Assembly (NCBI RefSeq): GCF_029906345.1
Contig: NZ_JARYGY010000001.1
Location: forward strand, 718,851 to 782,850
Length of the DNA: 64,000 nucleotides
Source: Aquimarina mycalae
GTDB lineage: Bacteria > Bacteroidota > Bacteroidia > Flavobacteriales > Flavobacteriaceae
Direction: 5' to 3'
Shown here piece by piece: positions 36,905-45,597 of this stretch. How positions within the stretch are numbered: the stretch's first letter is position 1; each line of letters opens with the position of its first letter. The position numbers and the translations under genes are program-made. The notes beneath the pieces were generated by a model that saw nothing but the letters and a program-made list of their open reading frames with translations, was not told the origin of the DNA and did no database searches.

Positions 36905-38401
36905 TTATTCCCAATCCGCCATAGATGCATTCTGAATCAAATCTGCTCTATTAGCAATTTCTAAAATCGACATAGTTTGTATATTATTTTGCGAGATTCC
37001 ATCGTTTGAAGTATTTACAAAAATTACCGCAGACTCATTAGGAGAAAAACGAGCATCCAGATCATTTGTTCCTGCAGGTTTTTGTGCAGAAATATCCAAT
37101 ATTGAGCTATCGCTAAAATTGTATACAAACAAATGCGTATCTAATTGTCTGTAATTACTACTCTCGAAACCTGAAACATCTTGGCAATACAATAGTTTAG
37201 TTCCATCAACAGACAGATTTACACTTCCCGCTGCACCAGAAACCCCTGTTAATATTGTATCTATAAGCGTACCTGAAGTATTAATAGTGAAAATTTCTAC
37301 TTCGTAACCATCCAGATTATTTGTCTTTAATACGATTATATTATTAGTATCATTCTTATCTACTTCTGTAATTAAGTTACCGTTTGTTGTCTGATACAAT
37401 AAACTTAAACCACTTCCATCTGCATTAATGCTATATAATTTATCCTGATTAGGAAATAACAATTTTGCTCCATTATCGGACCACGAAAAATCTACTTCAC
37501 CTAGGTTAAAACCAGAAACTGATACCTGAGAGGTGACTTGTATCGCTTGTGTGCCATCTTCATTCATAGTAAACAGATGTGTTTGCGAACCTACTGATTG
37601 TAAAAAAGCTATTTTTCCAGTACTCACATGCCTTCTTGGTCTAAAACTATTTTTAGATTCTGAAGTAAGTACAATCTCTGTACCGCCTTGTTCGTTTGCT
37701 GAATAAATCACACTATTGCCATTCACTGATCTCATATACACAATTCTATTGTTAGGAGGACTCATAGTTTCAAAAGCAAAAGTTTCGCTATTCACCGCAT
37801 CATTGATTCCATCATTACTACTAACCTGCCAAAAATATTTAACCTTATAAGAAAGCCCAGTTACAGTGTATGTTGTATCTGTAATGTTCTCAAAAACTTC
37901 AATATCAGAATTCTCATCATTACGCAAGGTTACACTATAGGTAAGTGTATCATCATCAGGATCACTACCTGTCCATACTAATTTTACTTCTAAAGGTTGA
38001 TCGATGGAGTTATCGGCTGGAGAGTCCAATACTGCTGCTGCAGGAGGTCTATTACCTGCTGTTTCAATATCCATTTCAAAAACGATTTCTAACTCTCTAT
38101 CCGCAATTACAGATATCGCTTCAAATTGAGCTAACAACCCTTCTCGTTGTGCAGAAAGAGAATAATCTCCAGAAGGGATATTTTCTATAATATATTCACC
38201 ATCTACATTAGTAAAAACAGTACTAGATGATGGGTTTGTTGATATTTTTACATTTTCCAGAGGTTCATTAGTTCCAACAGCTACGACTGTACCTCTAACA
38301 GTACCCAAACCTTCTAAATCTATTGTATCCTCGCTACATGCAATCATGCTTACCATTGCAAGCACGCTTACTATTTTTATAATATATTTCTTCATTTTCA
38401 T
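36905..38401 (-). CDS. Lipoprotein with carboxypeptidase-regulatory-like, Fn3-like and TolB-like beta-propeller domains
   Basis: About 498 residues from ATG 38401 (an ATG at 38395 is also possible); an upstream ATG at 38437 would overlap csgG. The lipobox is SMIAC. A carboxypeptidase-regulatory-like beta-sandwich follows (RGTVVAVGTNEPLENVKIS ... VDGEYIIENIPSGDYSL), then an Fn3-like region (LVWTGSDPDDDTLTYSV), then TolB-like propeller repeats (FTMNEDGTQAIQVTS, YSINADGSGLSLLY). It starts 7 bp after csgG, making it the last gene of the curli operon. Outer-membrane or surface location is inferred. Confidence 0.8.
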   Translation of the reverse strand: MKMKKYIIKIVSVLAMVSMIACSEDTIDLEGLGTVRGTVVAVGTNEPLENVKISTNPSSSTVFTNVDGEYIIENIPSGDYSLSAQREGLLAQFEAISVIADRELEIVFEMDIETAGNRPPAAAVLDSPADNSIDQPLEVKLVWTGSDPDDDTLTYSVTLRNDENSDIEVFENITDTTYTVTGLSYKVKYFWQVSSNDGINDAVNSETFAFETMSPPNNRIVYMRSVNGNSVIYSANEQGGTEIVLTSESKNSFRPRRHVSTGKIAFLQSVGSQTHLFTMNEDGTQAIQVTSQVSVSGFNLGEVDFSWSDNGAKLLFPNQDKLYSINADGSGLSLLYQTTNGNLITEVDKNDTNNIIVLKTNNLDGYEVEIFTINTSGTLIDTILTGVSGAAGSVNLSVDGTKLLYCQDVSGFESSNYRQLDTHLFVYNFSDSSILDISAQKPAGTNDLDARFSPNESAVIFVNTSNDGISQNNIQTMSILEIANRADLIQNASMADWE

Positions 38402-38408
38402 AAGGTTT

Positions 38409-39884
38409 TTATCCTTTAGGAACTTCCCCATTTTCAATTACTTCTCGATTTCTTTTTTTCAGTTTTTTGATTTCTTTTTGCTCTCTACGTTGCTGCTTAC
38501 GAAGCTCCTTATCCATTTTCAAAGGGGTTTTAAAATACCAATTCAAACCTAAAGAGAAATTAAAATACTGGTCATCTCTTTTTCCTTGAGTAATATTATC
38601 TAATTTATCACCCAAAACGAGATTATGTGTAGCGTTAAAAGAAACACCTATTTGATCATTAACTAAATATTCTATACCACCACCATATTGAAATTTAAAA
38701 AAGGTCCTATCAAAACCATCCGTATTTACTGTCCCCATCCCTCCAAAAAAGAATGGAGTTAGTTTTTCGAATGGTAACAATGTTAACTCTGCATTAACAT
38801 CAATCGCATTAAAACCTTCTGAGAAGGCTCCTTCATTTCTAAGCTCAAACTTACTAAGACTTGCATTAGCATTTAGATAAGGATTGAAATACCATTTACC
38901 TCCTATTCTCGCAGAATACGAAAGATCCGCATTGTTGTAATCTCCACTCATCAATGCCATTCCTCCGTTAACAAAAACCGATTTCTCGCCTCTTCTCTCT
39001 TTAAAATAACGTTCATAGAGCCCTGTGTTTTGTGCTTCGTTTTTCTCTGCATTATAATTAGCAACCAAGGCATTGATTTTTTCTGGCGCTGCTTTAGCAC
39101 TCCACAACTTATCTTCTATACCTTCTACAATTAATGACTCAACTGCTTTCTCAATAGCTTCTGAAACCGCAATCTGTCCTGGTTCATTTTTTGTAAAACC
39201 AGTTTCAGCTTCCAACAATCTGCTAAACTTAACATACCTAAAAAAACTAGCATCTAATGCTTGCGACAATATAGTTTTAGACACATATACGGTTTTTAGA
39301 ATTTTACCGCTTGAGGTAGATACTGCTCGAAGATATACTGTAATTCTATCCTGCCTGTATTGTGTTGAACCTCCAACTCCAAAATACCGAGCTCCAAGTC
39401 CACCTGTAATTATATTAGAATCGTAAGAGACAATTCCTCCTTCGAGAATGATTCCTGCATATAATAATGGAGGTAATTGCGGTTCTTTGGAATTTTTATT
39501 TTTTCTATATTCTTTTCTTGTAGAGCGAATTATATTACGCTCGTTTAATAGATTACTAAGGTTTTCTCGTTCGATAGGAACAAACCACTTAGAATCCTCT
39601 AAAGCTTTAATTAATATAGTTGTAGCACCTTGTGTAACTGCAGTACTAAAAGTACTACCTGCTTCTGTAGGTTTATACTGCCCTGTTTGATCTCTGAATT
39701 TATATACTCCTACCACCACAGGTTCTACTGGTGAAGGAAAATTTCTTAAAGCCTGGGTGAATTTTGTATCGTCTCCTATACGTGCTTCCTCTATTGTAAT
39801 GGGTTGATTAAAATAGGTTCCACATCCAGACAGTAATATCGTACAAGAAATTACGAGAATTACTTGATAAAACTTATGACGCAT
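38409..39884 (-). CDS. csgG: CsgG curli export pore fused to a C-terminal outer-membrane beta-barrel
   Basis: A 491-residue lipoprotein (lipobox LLSGC, Cys21). Residues about 22-270 match CsgG, the nonameric curli export channel: VVGVYKFRDQTGQYKP, LEDSKWFVPIERENLSNLLNERNIIR, LLYAGIILEGGIVSYDSN, and the GGLGARYFGVGGSTQYRQDRI constriction-loop area. E. coli CsgG has 277 residues. Here about 200 more follow, with barrel-like strands (GGKWYFNPYLNANASLS ... FNFSLGLNWYF) and a Lys/Arg-rich tail. It starts 6 bp after csgF. Confidence 0.9.
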   Translation of the reverse strand: MRHKFYQVILVISCTILLSGCGTYFNQPITIEEARIGDDTKFTQALRNFPSPVEPVVVGVYKFRDQTGQYKPTEAGSTFSTAVTQGATTILIKALEDSKWFVPIERENLSNLLNERNIIRSTRKEYRKNKNSKEPQLPPLLYAGIILEGGIVSYDSNIITGGLGARYFGVGGSTQYRQDRITVYLRAVSTSSGKILKTVYVSKTILSQALDASFFRYVKFSRLLEAETGFTKNEPGQIAVSEAIEKAVESLIVEGIEDKLWSAKAAPEKINALVANYNAEKNEAQNTGLYERYFKERRGEKSVFVNGGMALMSGDYNNADLSYSARIGGKWYFNPYLNANASLSKFELRNEGAFSEGFNAIDVNAELTLLPFEKLTPFFFGGMGTVNTDGFDRTFFKFQYGGGIEYLVNDQIGVSFNATHNLVLGDKLDNITQGKRDDQYFNFSLGLNWYFKTPLKMDKELRKQQRREQKEIKKLKKRNREVIENGEVPKG

Positions 39885-39890
39885 TAAAAA

Positions 39891-40298
39891 TTAATTAGGA
39901 ATTATTACTTGAGATTGATCTCCTGTACTGGTGTCCAAAATATTGATTACCAATCCTTCGCCAGAAGGAAAGATTTCAATAAACAAAGTTCCGAAACTAA
40001 AGGTACCTTCTGTAAGCCCTTCTTGTCCAAATTGCTCATTAAATAATGTTCTGGAAATCTGACTTAATAATTGATTATTCAGATTTTCTGTAAACCTTTC
40101 TAGTTCGGACCTATCATCTGCATTGGGATCATTATCGTCTGTAAAAGTATTTTGTGCTTCTGCAGAACTCAATAACCATTGGTAATTAAAAGTATCTCCT
40201 CCAAAAGCGGGGTTTTTAGGTCTATATACCAAGTCTTGCCCAAAACCAAAACTATAAACCGAGAAAACAAGTATAATAGTAACTATGACTGACTTCAT
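39891..40298 (-). CDS. csgF: Curli assembly protein CsgF
   Basis: A 135-residue secreted protein close to the length of E. coli CsgF (138). Signal peptide ending FGFGQ, then the diagnostic mature N-terminus LVYRPKNPAFGGDTFNYQWLL and SAEAQN. In E. coli this N-terminal segment plugs into the CsgG pore and forms a second constriction. Located between csgE (17 bp) and csgG (6 bp). Confidence 0.93.
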   Translation of the reverse strand: MKSVIVTIILVFSVYSFGFGQDLVYRPKNPAFGGDTFNYQWLLSSAEAQNTFTDDNDPNADDRSELERFTENLNNQLLSQISRTLFNEQFGQEGLTEGTFSFGTLFIEIFPSGEGLVINILDTSTGDQSQVIIPN

Positions 40299-40315
40299 TT
40301 TTTTAGAATAAGTAA

Positions 40316-41038
40316 TTAATACTGAAAAATATCATTCTTTTGATTCTTAAGATCTTTAAAATATTTATACACTCTGCGTATTGCTAGTTTAGACATTCTC
40401 TCCAAGTATTCTATATCAGGTTTTCCTAGAAACTCATGAATAAGTTTATCTTCTATCTTAACCTGTATTATTGTGCTTCTTCCAAAGCTTAATTTTTCGT
40501 ACACACCAACTATCTTACTTCCATTAATTCTGTTTAGTGTATAGGAGTTATAAAAAAACTCATAAAAATCTTTTCCAGGTTTTGTCTTTGTTTCTTCTAT
40601 AACAATACCTTTTAATTCTATACCATCGTTCGAAGATTCTTCTACTTCTGACGTATCTTTTTCAGATTCTTCATTAAATGCTAAACGATCTTTACCAACT
40701 ATTGTTTCTTCTTCATAAATTAAAAGAAGCACTACAATTTTATCACTTTCATCGATTCCTATTGAAGTAGTTGAGAGTATTTTTTGCTCGTTAGCTTCTA
40801 AGGTAAATCGACCTTCTTGGTTGTTCTTGGACACATTTTTACTTGGATCCGTTCTAAACACCGAAAATGTATATTTTAAACTTTTATATACCTCAGTAGT
40901 ATTGGTAGCTTCTGCAGTGATAGAAACTATATCATCAATCCTTTCGGTTTTAATTTTGGCTACTACTTCAGTATTTGTAAACTGAGCATTAGAAAATTGA
41001 AATATCAAAAATAATAATATGAAAAGCCTATATTTCAT
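40316..41038 (-). CDS. csgE: CsgE with an N-terminal CsgH-like domain
   Basis: A 240-residue protein, nearly twice the size of E. coli CsgE (129). Signal peptide ends SNAQ (19). The C-terminal half (about 145-240) matches CsgE, the periplasmic cap of the CsgG channel: GKDFYEFFYNSYTLNR, VYEKLSFGRSTIIQV, EYLERMSKLAIRRVYKYF. The N-terminal part (about 20-115) has a beta-sandwich pattern resembling CsgH: EGRFTLEANEQKILSTTSIGI then an acidic loop and strand VLLLIYEEE. A Ser/Glu linker joins them. The CsgH assignment is inference from pattern. Confidence 0.85.
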   Translation of the reverse strand: MKYRLFILLFLIFQFSNAQFTNTEVVAKIKTERIDDIVSITAEATNTTEVYKSLKYTFSVFRTDPSKNVSKNNQEGRFTLEANEQKILSTTSIGIDESDKIVVLLLIYEEETIVGKDRLAFNEESEKDTSEVEESSNDGIELKGIVIEETKTKPGKDFYEFFYNSYTLNRINGSKIVGVYEKLSFGRSTIIQVKIEDKLIHEFLGKPDIEYLERMSKLAIRRVYKYFKDLKNQKNDIFQY

Positions 41039-41057
41039 ACCGTTTTATTTCAAGTTT

Positions 41058-41573
41058 TTAAAAGCTTCTGACTATAATTGTTCGGGCATTTCCAGTCATT
41101 TTAAACTTCAAATTCTTGGTTAACTCATTGCTTCCAAATCGCTCAAAAGAAAGATTATCTCCTTCTTGAAGGATTTCTAAACTAGTTGATACATCAGGAT
41201 TAAAAGAAAAATCAGTAACCGTATTATTATTACCATTCTGAGTAATAAACTTTTCTATTTCTCTAGAAGTTTCATTAATATCGATCAAATTTTGTTCTCC
41301 ATTTTGATTCAGGCGAATATCAGAGGTTTGCGCTGTAATGGTAGAAAACACTTGATTTCCTGTACCTATCTGTTGGATAAACACGGCATTATTTCCAACC
41401 ATATTTTCTCTGGCTATTTGCGCAGAAGTATTACTTTCTAGCTGATTTAAGGTAATGAATCTCTCCTGACTCTCTACCAACGATGCATTTGCGTTTTCGG
41501 TATTTTGAGCATATGTATTCCCTACAATAAATAAGCAAAAAACTGCAATATAAAGTGTTATCTTTTTTTTCAT
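41058..41573 (-). CDS. Curlin-repeat protein, CsgB-like
   Basis: A 171-residue secreted protein with signal peptide ending TYAQ. A few degenerate curlin repeats are visible: NNAVFIQQIGTGNQVF, IRLNQNGEQNLIDI and KFITQNGNNNTVTDF, spaced about 25-45 residues. Its C-terminus ends in a basic non-repeat strand (NARTIIVRSF). Small size, few repeats and a basic end resemble the nucleator CsgB more than CsgA, but roles cannot be separated by sequence alone. It lies 19 bp before csgE and 86 bp after the main curlin gene. Confidence 0.8.
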   Translation of the reverse strand: MKKKITLYIAVFCLFIVGNTYAQNTENANASLVESQERFITLNQLESNTSAQIARENMVGNNAVFIQQIGTGNQVFSTITAQTSDIRLNQNGEQNLIDINETSREIEKFITQNGNNNTVTDFSFNPDVSTSLEILQEGDNLSFERFGSNELTKNLKFKMTGNARTIIVRSF

Positions 41574-41599
41574 TGGTATGAGGTTTTAAAAGTAGTAAA

Positions 41600-41632
41600 A
41601 GAGTTACACTAACTTTTCGTTAGCGTAACTCT
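41600..41632 (-). terminator. Intercistronic hairpin between curlin gene and CsgB-like gene
   Basis: A 14-bp stem (41632-41619 with 41613-41600) and 5-base loop. It is continuous on the minus strand through one G-U pair but has an A/C mismatch on the plus strand. The following U-tract is interrupted (UUUACUACUUUU), so partial read-through is expected. Confidence 0.7.
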
Positions 41633-41659
41633 TCTAAATAATACATTAAAAATTATTTC

Positions 41660-42847
41660 TTATAGCTCTCCAGAACCAGTCTGAGTTACTACAGCAGCGT
41701 TACCTGTTCCATTTTGAAGGATGATACTACTATGAGACTCTCCTGTTTGAGTTACGAAAGTAGTGTTACCCTCACCAAACTGAGTATCTTGAGCAAAATT
41801 AGAATCTCCTAACTGGAATATATCACTAATGTTTCCAGCTCCATTCTGAGAAGAGATTGCCATGTTTTCATCTCCAATTTGTCCTTGAAGCACTAAGTTG
41901 TTTTCTCCAAAAATACCAAAATCACCTTCTTGAGAAGCTTCAGCAATATTTCCATTACCTAGCTGGAACTGATCTGTAGCATTATCGCCACCAAAAAACG
42001 CTAAGTTCTGAGTTGCAGTTGCAGAGTTACCATCTCCAAACTGAGTTTGAAAAATAACATTGTTATCTTCCTCATGTTGAGCAAACGCCTCATTCTCGTC
42101 ACCTGATTGTAACTGATCTACATATCCACCTCTAGAGTCAAATGAACTACTACCTTGAAGAGAAGTTGCAACATTTCCTCCACCGCTTTGAGACTGAATT
42201 AAAAGGTTATTAGATCCCCACTGCTCACCAGTACCAAGATTAGCCTCTCCTGTTTGTCTCTGATCCGCTGTGTTAAGATCTCCTACTTGTGCCATTGATG
42301 CCGTGTTAAAAGATCCAGACTGAATGATTAAACTAAAATTTTCTTCACCTCCTTGAGAAGTTGTAGCTGTATTAGCATCTCCAAACTGACCTTGACCAGC
42401 ATAGTTTGATGCTCCTAGCCCAAAGAAACCTGCTCCTTCTTGAGAAATTGTAGCGGTGTTCCCGTTACCTTCCTGAAGTTGCTCTGATAAGTTATCTCCA
42501 CCAAAGTTTAATAGATTTTGAGTTGCAGAAGCAGAATTCCCATTCCCTACTTGTACTTGATACACTTCATTTCTATCTTCCTCGTGCTGAGCAAATGCCG
42601 TGTTCTTATCTCCTGTTTGCATTTGAGTTACAATTCCATTTCTAGATGCGAATGCCTCACTACCTTGAATAGCTTCTGCATTATTTCCTGCCCCTAGTTG
42701 TGTGGTTGTATTACTGTTTGCTAATCCTACTTGCGTAATATTTGCAGCATTCATATCCCCAGATTGATCCACACTACTAGTGTTTGACTGTGCAACCATC
42801 ATCGAAGCGCTTAATAAAGTTGCTAGACTAAAAATTACTTTTTTCAT
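41660..42847 (-). CDS. Major curlin-repeat protein, CsgA-like, with a 170-residue duplication
   Basis: A 395-residue secreted protein, signal peptide ending MVAQ. The mature chain is built from curlin repeats of the type N-x-A-x-x-x-Q-x-G-x-x-N, e.g. NAANITQVGLANSN, NTASMAQVGDLNTA, NAAVVTQTGSGEL. It is thus an amyloid fibre subunit, more than twice the size of E. coli CsgA (151). AFAQHEED occurs at residues 84 and 254, and flanking blocks match at the same 170-residue offset. First gene of the curli operon. Confidence 0.88.
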   Translation of the reverse strand: MKKVIFSLATLLSASMMVAQSNTSSVDQSGDMNAANITQVGLANSNTTTQLGAGNNAEAIQGSEAFASRNGIVTQMQTGDKNTAFAQHEEDRNEVYQVQVGNGNSASATQNLLNFGGDNLSEQLQEGNGNTATISQEGAGFFGLGASNYAGQGQFGDANTATTSQGGEENFSLIIQSGSFNTASMAQVGDLNTADQRQTGEANLGTGEQWGSNNLLIQSQSGGGNVATSLQGSSSFDSRGGYVDQLQSGDENEAFAQHEEDNNVIFQTQFGDGNSATATQNLAFFGGDNATDQFQLGNGNIAEASQEGDFGIFGENNLVLQGQIGDENMAISSQNGAGNISDIFQLGDSNFAQDTQFGEGNTTFVTQTGESHSSIILQNGTGNAAVVTQTGSGEL

Positions 42848-43191
42848 ACGTAAAATATATTTAATTTGATTAATAATTCAATTTTCAAATAACTCTGGGG
42901 CACACCAATGAGTGGATAGAAATACATCTAACTCTCTTAATGTAAAAAAATAAAATATTTAAAAAACTTGGGGGGAAGTTAATGAGCAGAAGTACGTAAG
43001 ACCGCTTGTTAACGAAAGCAAATTTATGAAAACATTAAGGCTATTTTTACATATCCTGTAAGAATTCGATAAAATGCATTACGGAAAACCCATAAAAACA
43101 AAGGTTTGCTATGGATTTGTCAAGGGTTTAACAGATATTAATTTTTTGTTAAAAATAAAACAAAAACACTCATTGGTCAGTTAATTCTTAC
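42848..43191. other. Curli operon upstream region
   Basis: No gene is seen. A minus-strand TAAATTTG box lies at 43026-43019, giving a leader of about 165 nt. An 11-base sequence at 42904-42914 recurs inverted at 43167-43177 around this promoter. Confidence 0.55.
43019..43026 (-). promoter_or_regulatory. Candidate curli operon -7 box
   Basis: TAAATTTG on the minus strand, matching TANNTTTG; no clear TTG at -33, suggesting activator dependence or a false match. Confidence 0.45.
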
Positions 43192-45378
43192 CTATCTGGT
43201 AAAAAGAAGCTCTCTATATTTAGTTAACGGCCACAATTCATCATCAACCAACAACTCTAATTTGTCACAACTATATCGTATTTGATCAAATAAAGGTTTT
43301 ACTTTATTACAATAATTAGCTGCTTTCTTTTCAACATCTTCAAGTTTATTGGCTTTTCTGCGTTCTGCAGTCATTTCATTTACTTTGGTATTTATCTTAC
43401 CTATATGCTCAGATATTTCTTCAATAATCTGCATTTGCTCTCTTGCATACTTCTTAAAATCTTTCTCATATAAGTTTTTCAAACCTGACACATTATTAAT
43501 TAACATGTTTTGATATTTAATAGCTGTTGGGATTACATGATTTCTAGCAATGTCTCCAAGTACTCGTCCTTCTATCTGGATACGCATCACATATTCTTCA
43601 ATTTCTATTTCGTATCGTGCTTCGGCCTCAACCTTATTCATCACTCCTAATTCTTCAAAAATATCTATTGTCTTTTTTGATATTTTAGCTTTTAATGCTT
43701 CAGGAGTTGTTTTGTTATTACTTAGTCCTCTTTTCTTTGCCTCTTTCTCCCATTCTTGTCCATATCCATTTCCTTCAAAAAGAATACTTTTAGACTTTTT
43801 AATATACTCTCTTAAAACATTAAAGATAGCTTCATCCTTTTTTAGGCTTTTCTTTTCTATTAACTCATCTACTTCTTTCTTAAACTCTATAAGTTGCTTT
43901 GCTACAATAGTATTCAGGATTGTCATCGGATTAGCGCAATTGGCTTTGGAACCAACTGCTCTAAATTCAAATTTATTTCCAGTAAATGCGAAAGGAGATG
44001 TTCTGTTTCGATCTGTATTATCTAACAGAATCTCTGGTATTTTCCCTACCACATTGAGCTTAAGGTCGGTTTTTTCTTTAGGAGACAATTTTCCATCGGT
44101 CACACCTTCTAATTCTTTGAGTACTGCAGTAAGTTGCTCACCTATAAAGACAGACATGATAGCTGGAGGCGCCTCATTCGCTCCAAGACGATGGTCATTA
44201 CTTGCCGAAGCAATTCCTGCTCTCATTAACTCTTCGTGTTCATTAATAGCTTTAATTGTATTAATAAAAAAGGTTAAAAATTGAAGGTTACTCATTGGTG
44301 TTTTTCCAGGTCCCAATAAATTTACACCAGTATTAGTACTTAAAGACCAATTATTATGTTTTCCAGATCCATTCACTCCTGCAAATGGTTTTTCATGTAA
44401 TAACACCTTTAAGTTATGTCTGGAAGCAATCTTCTCCATAATATCCATTAATAAGGAATTATGATCTACCGCAAGATTTGTTTCTTCATATATCGGAGCT
44501 AACTCAAACTGATTAGGAGCAACTTCATTATGACGTGTTTTCGCAGGAATTCCTAAAAGCATACATTCCATTTCTAAATCCCTCATAAATGCTAATGCTC
44601 TATTAGGAATACTACCAAAATAGTGATCATCTAATTGCTGCCCTTTTGCAGAGGAATGCCCCAACAATGTTCTACCAGTCATTACTAGATCTGGCCTAGA
44701 TTCTACTAATGCTCGATCTATCAAAAAATATTCTTGTTCCCATCCTAGAGAAGCATTTACTTTCTTTACATTCTTATCAAAGTATTTTGCTACAGCTGTA
44801 GCAGCATTATCTACTGCTTGTAACGCACGTAATAATGGTGTTTTATAATCTAAAGCTTCTCCTGTATACGCCACAAAAACGGTAGGAATACATAATGTAG
44901 TACCATATATAAATGCAGGTGAAGTAGGATCCCAAGCTGTATATCCTCTCGCTTCAAAAGTATTACGAATACCTCCATGAGGAAAAGAAGAAGCATCTGG
45001 TTCTTGCTGCACCAACTGACCTCCACCAAATTTTTCTATTCCTTGCCCATTACCAATGGTTTCGAAAAACGCATCATGTTTTTCTGCAGTAGCTCCTGTA
45101 AGTGGCTGAAACCAATGTGTATAATGAGTAACTCCTTTTGATAAAGACCAATCTTTCATAGCTGAAGCTATTTGATCAGCAATTCTTCTGTCAATTTTAG
45201 AACCATGATCAATGGCATCCATAACACTGTTATAAGCATCCTTGGTTAAATACTGTAGCATGGTAGTTTGGTTAAATACATTTTCTCCAAACAATACCGA
45301 TCGGCGTTCTGTTTCTGTAACTACCACAGAACTACGATTTAACGTTTCTTTTAAGGCTTGAAATCTGAGTGTTGACAT
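43192..45378 (-). CDS. glnN: Glutamine synthetase type III
   Basis: A 728-residue GSIII, the large form typical of Bacteroidota and cyanobacteria. It makes glutamine from glutamate, ammonia and ATP. The catalytic domain includes LGWEQEYFLIDRAL, HNEVAPNQFELAP, HEKPFAGVNGSGKHNNWS and RNRTSPFAFTGNKFEFRA. The C-terminal 200 residues are helical (EARYEIEIEEYVMRIQIEGR). It has its own TATATTTG promoter and is divergent from the type II enzyme 219 bp away. Confidence 0.96.
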   Translation of the reverse strand: MSTLRFQALKETLNRSSVVVTETERRSVLFGENVFNQTTMLQYLTKDAYNSVMDAIDHGSKIDRRIADQIASAMKDWSLSKGVTHYTHWFQPLTGATAEKHDAFFETIGNGQGIEKFGGGQLVQQEPDASSFPHGGIRNTFEARGYTAWDPTSPAFIYGTTLCIPTVFVAYTGEALDYKTPLLRALQAVDNAATAVAKYFDKNVKKVNASLGWEQEYFLIDRALVESRPDLVMTGRTLLGHSSAKGQQLDDHYFGSIPNRALAFMRDLEMECMLLGIPAKTRHNEVAPNQFELAPIYEETNLAVDHNSLLMDIMEKIASRHNLKVLLHEKPFAGVNGSGKHNNWSLSTNTGVNLLGPGKTPMSNLQFLTFFINTIKAINEHEELMRAGIASASNDHRLGANEAPPAIMSVFIGEQLTAVLKELEGVTDGKLSPKEKTDLKLNVVGKIPEILLDNTDRNRTSPFAFTGNKFEFRAVGSKANCANPMTILNTIVAKQLIEFKKEVDELIEKKSLKKDEAIFNVLREYIKKSKSILFEGNGYGQEWEKEAKKRGLSNNKTTPEALKAKISKKTIDIFEELGVMNKVEAEARYEIEIEEYVMRIQIEGRVLGDIARNHVIPTAIKYQNMLINNVSGLKNLYEKDFKKYAREQMQIIEEISEHIGKINTKVNEMTAERRKANKLEDVEKKAANYCNKVKPLFDQIRYSCDKLELLVDDELWPLTKYRELLFTR

Positions 45379-45396
45379 AATTGATTGAGTTTTTTA

Positions 45397-45404
45397 CAAA
45401 TATA
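45397..45404 (-). promoter_or_regulatory. GSIII -7 promoter box
   Basis: TATATTTG on the minus strand, 18 bp before the GSIII ATG. Confidence 0.65.
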
Positions 45405-45554
45405 AGGGAAGTTTTTATTGTTAATATTAAAAAAATGTTCTTTAAAAATTAGAATAAAATCAAAATACCCTATAAAAAAGTAGGGTGTTGATAAAAATTA
45501 ATAAAAAAAACACATTTCACCCCCTATTTTTTTTCGGTTCTCACAAAATAAAAT

Positions 45555-45562
45555 TAATTTTG
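45555..45562 (+). promoter_or_regulatory. GSII -7 promoter box
   Basis: TAATTTTG on the plus strand, 35 bp before the ATG at 45598. Confidence 0.6.
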
Positions 45563-45597
45563 ACACCTTTAAGAGTTCAATTTATAAAGTGTTAATT

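Noticed and set aside
41660-42847. Repeats in the curlin gene considered as a CRISPR-like or phase-variable array
   Set aside because: Repeats are degenerate at DNA level and follow the codon frame of curlin motifs, with no spacers or simple-sequence tracts.
43550-44284. 244-residue plus-strand frame antisense to GSIII
   Set aside because: It is a mirror of the GSIII coding sequence; Ser/Ile-rich composition is typical of antisense frames.
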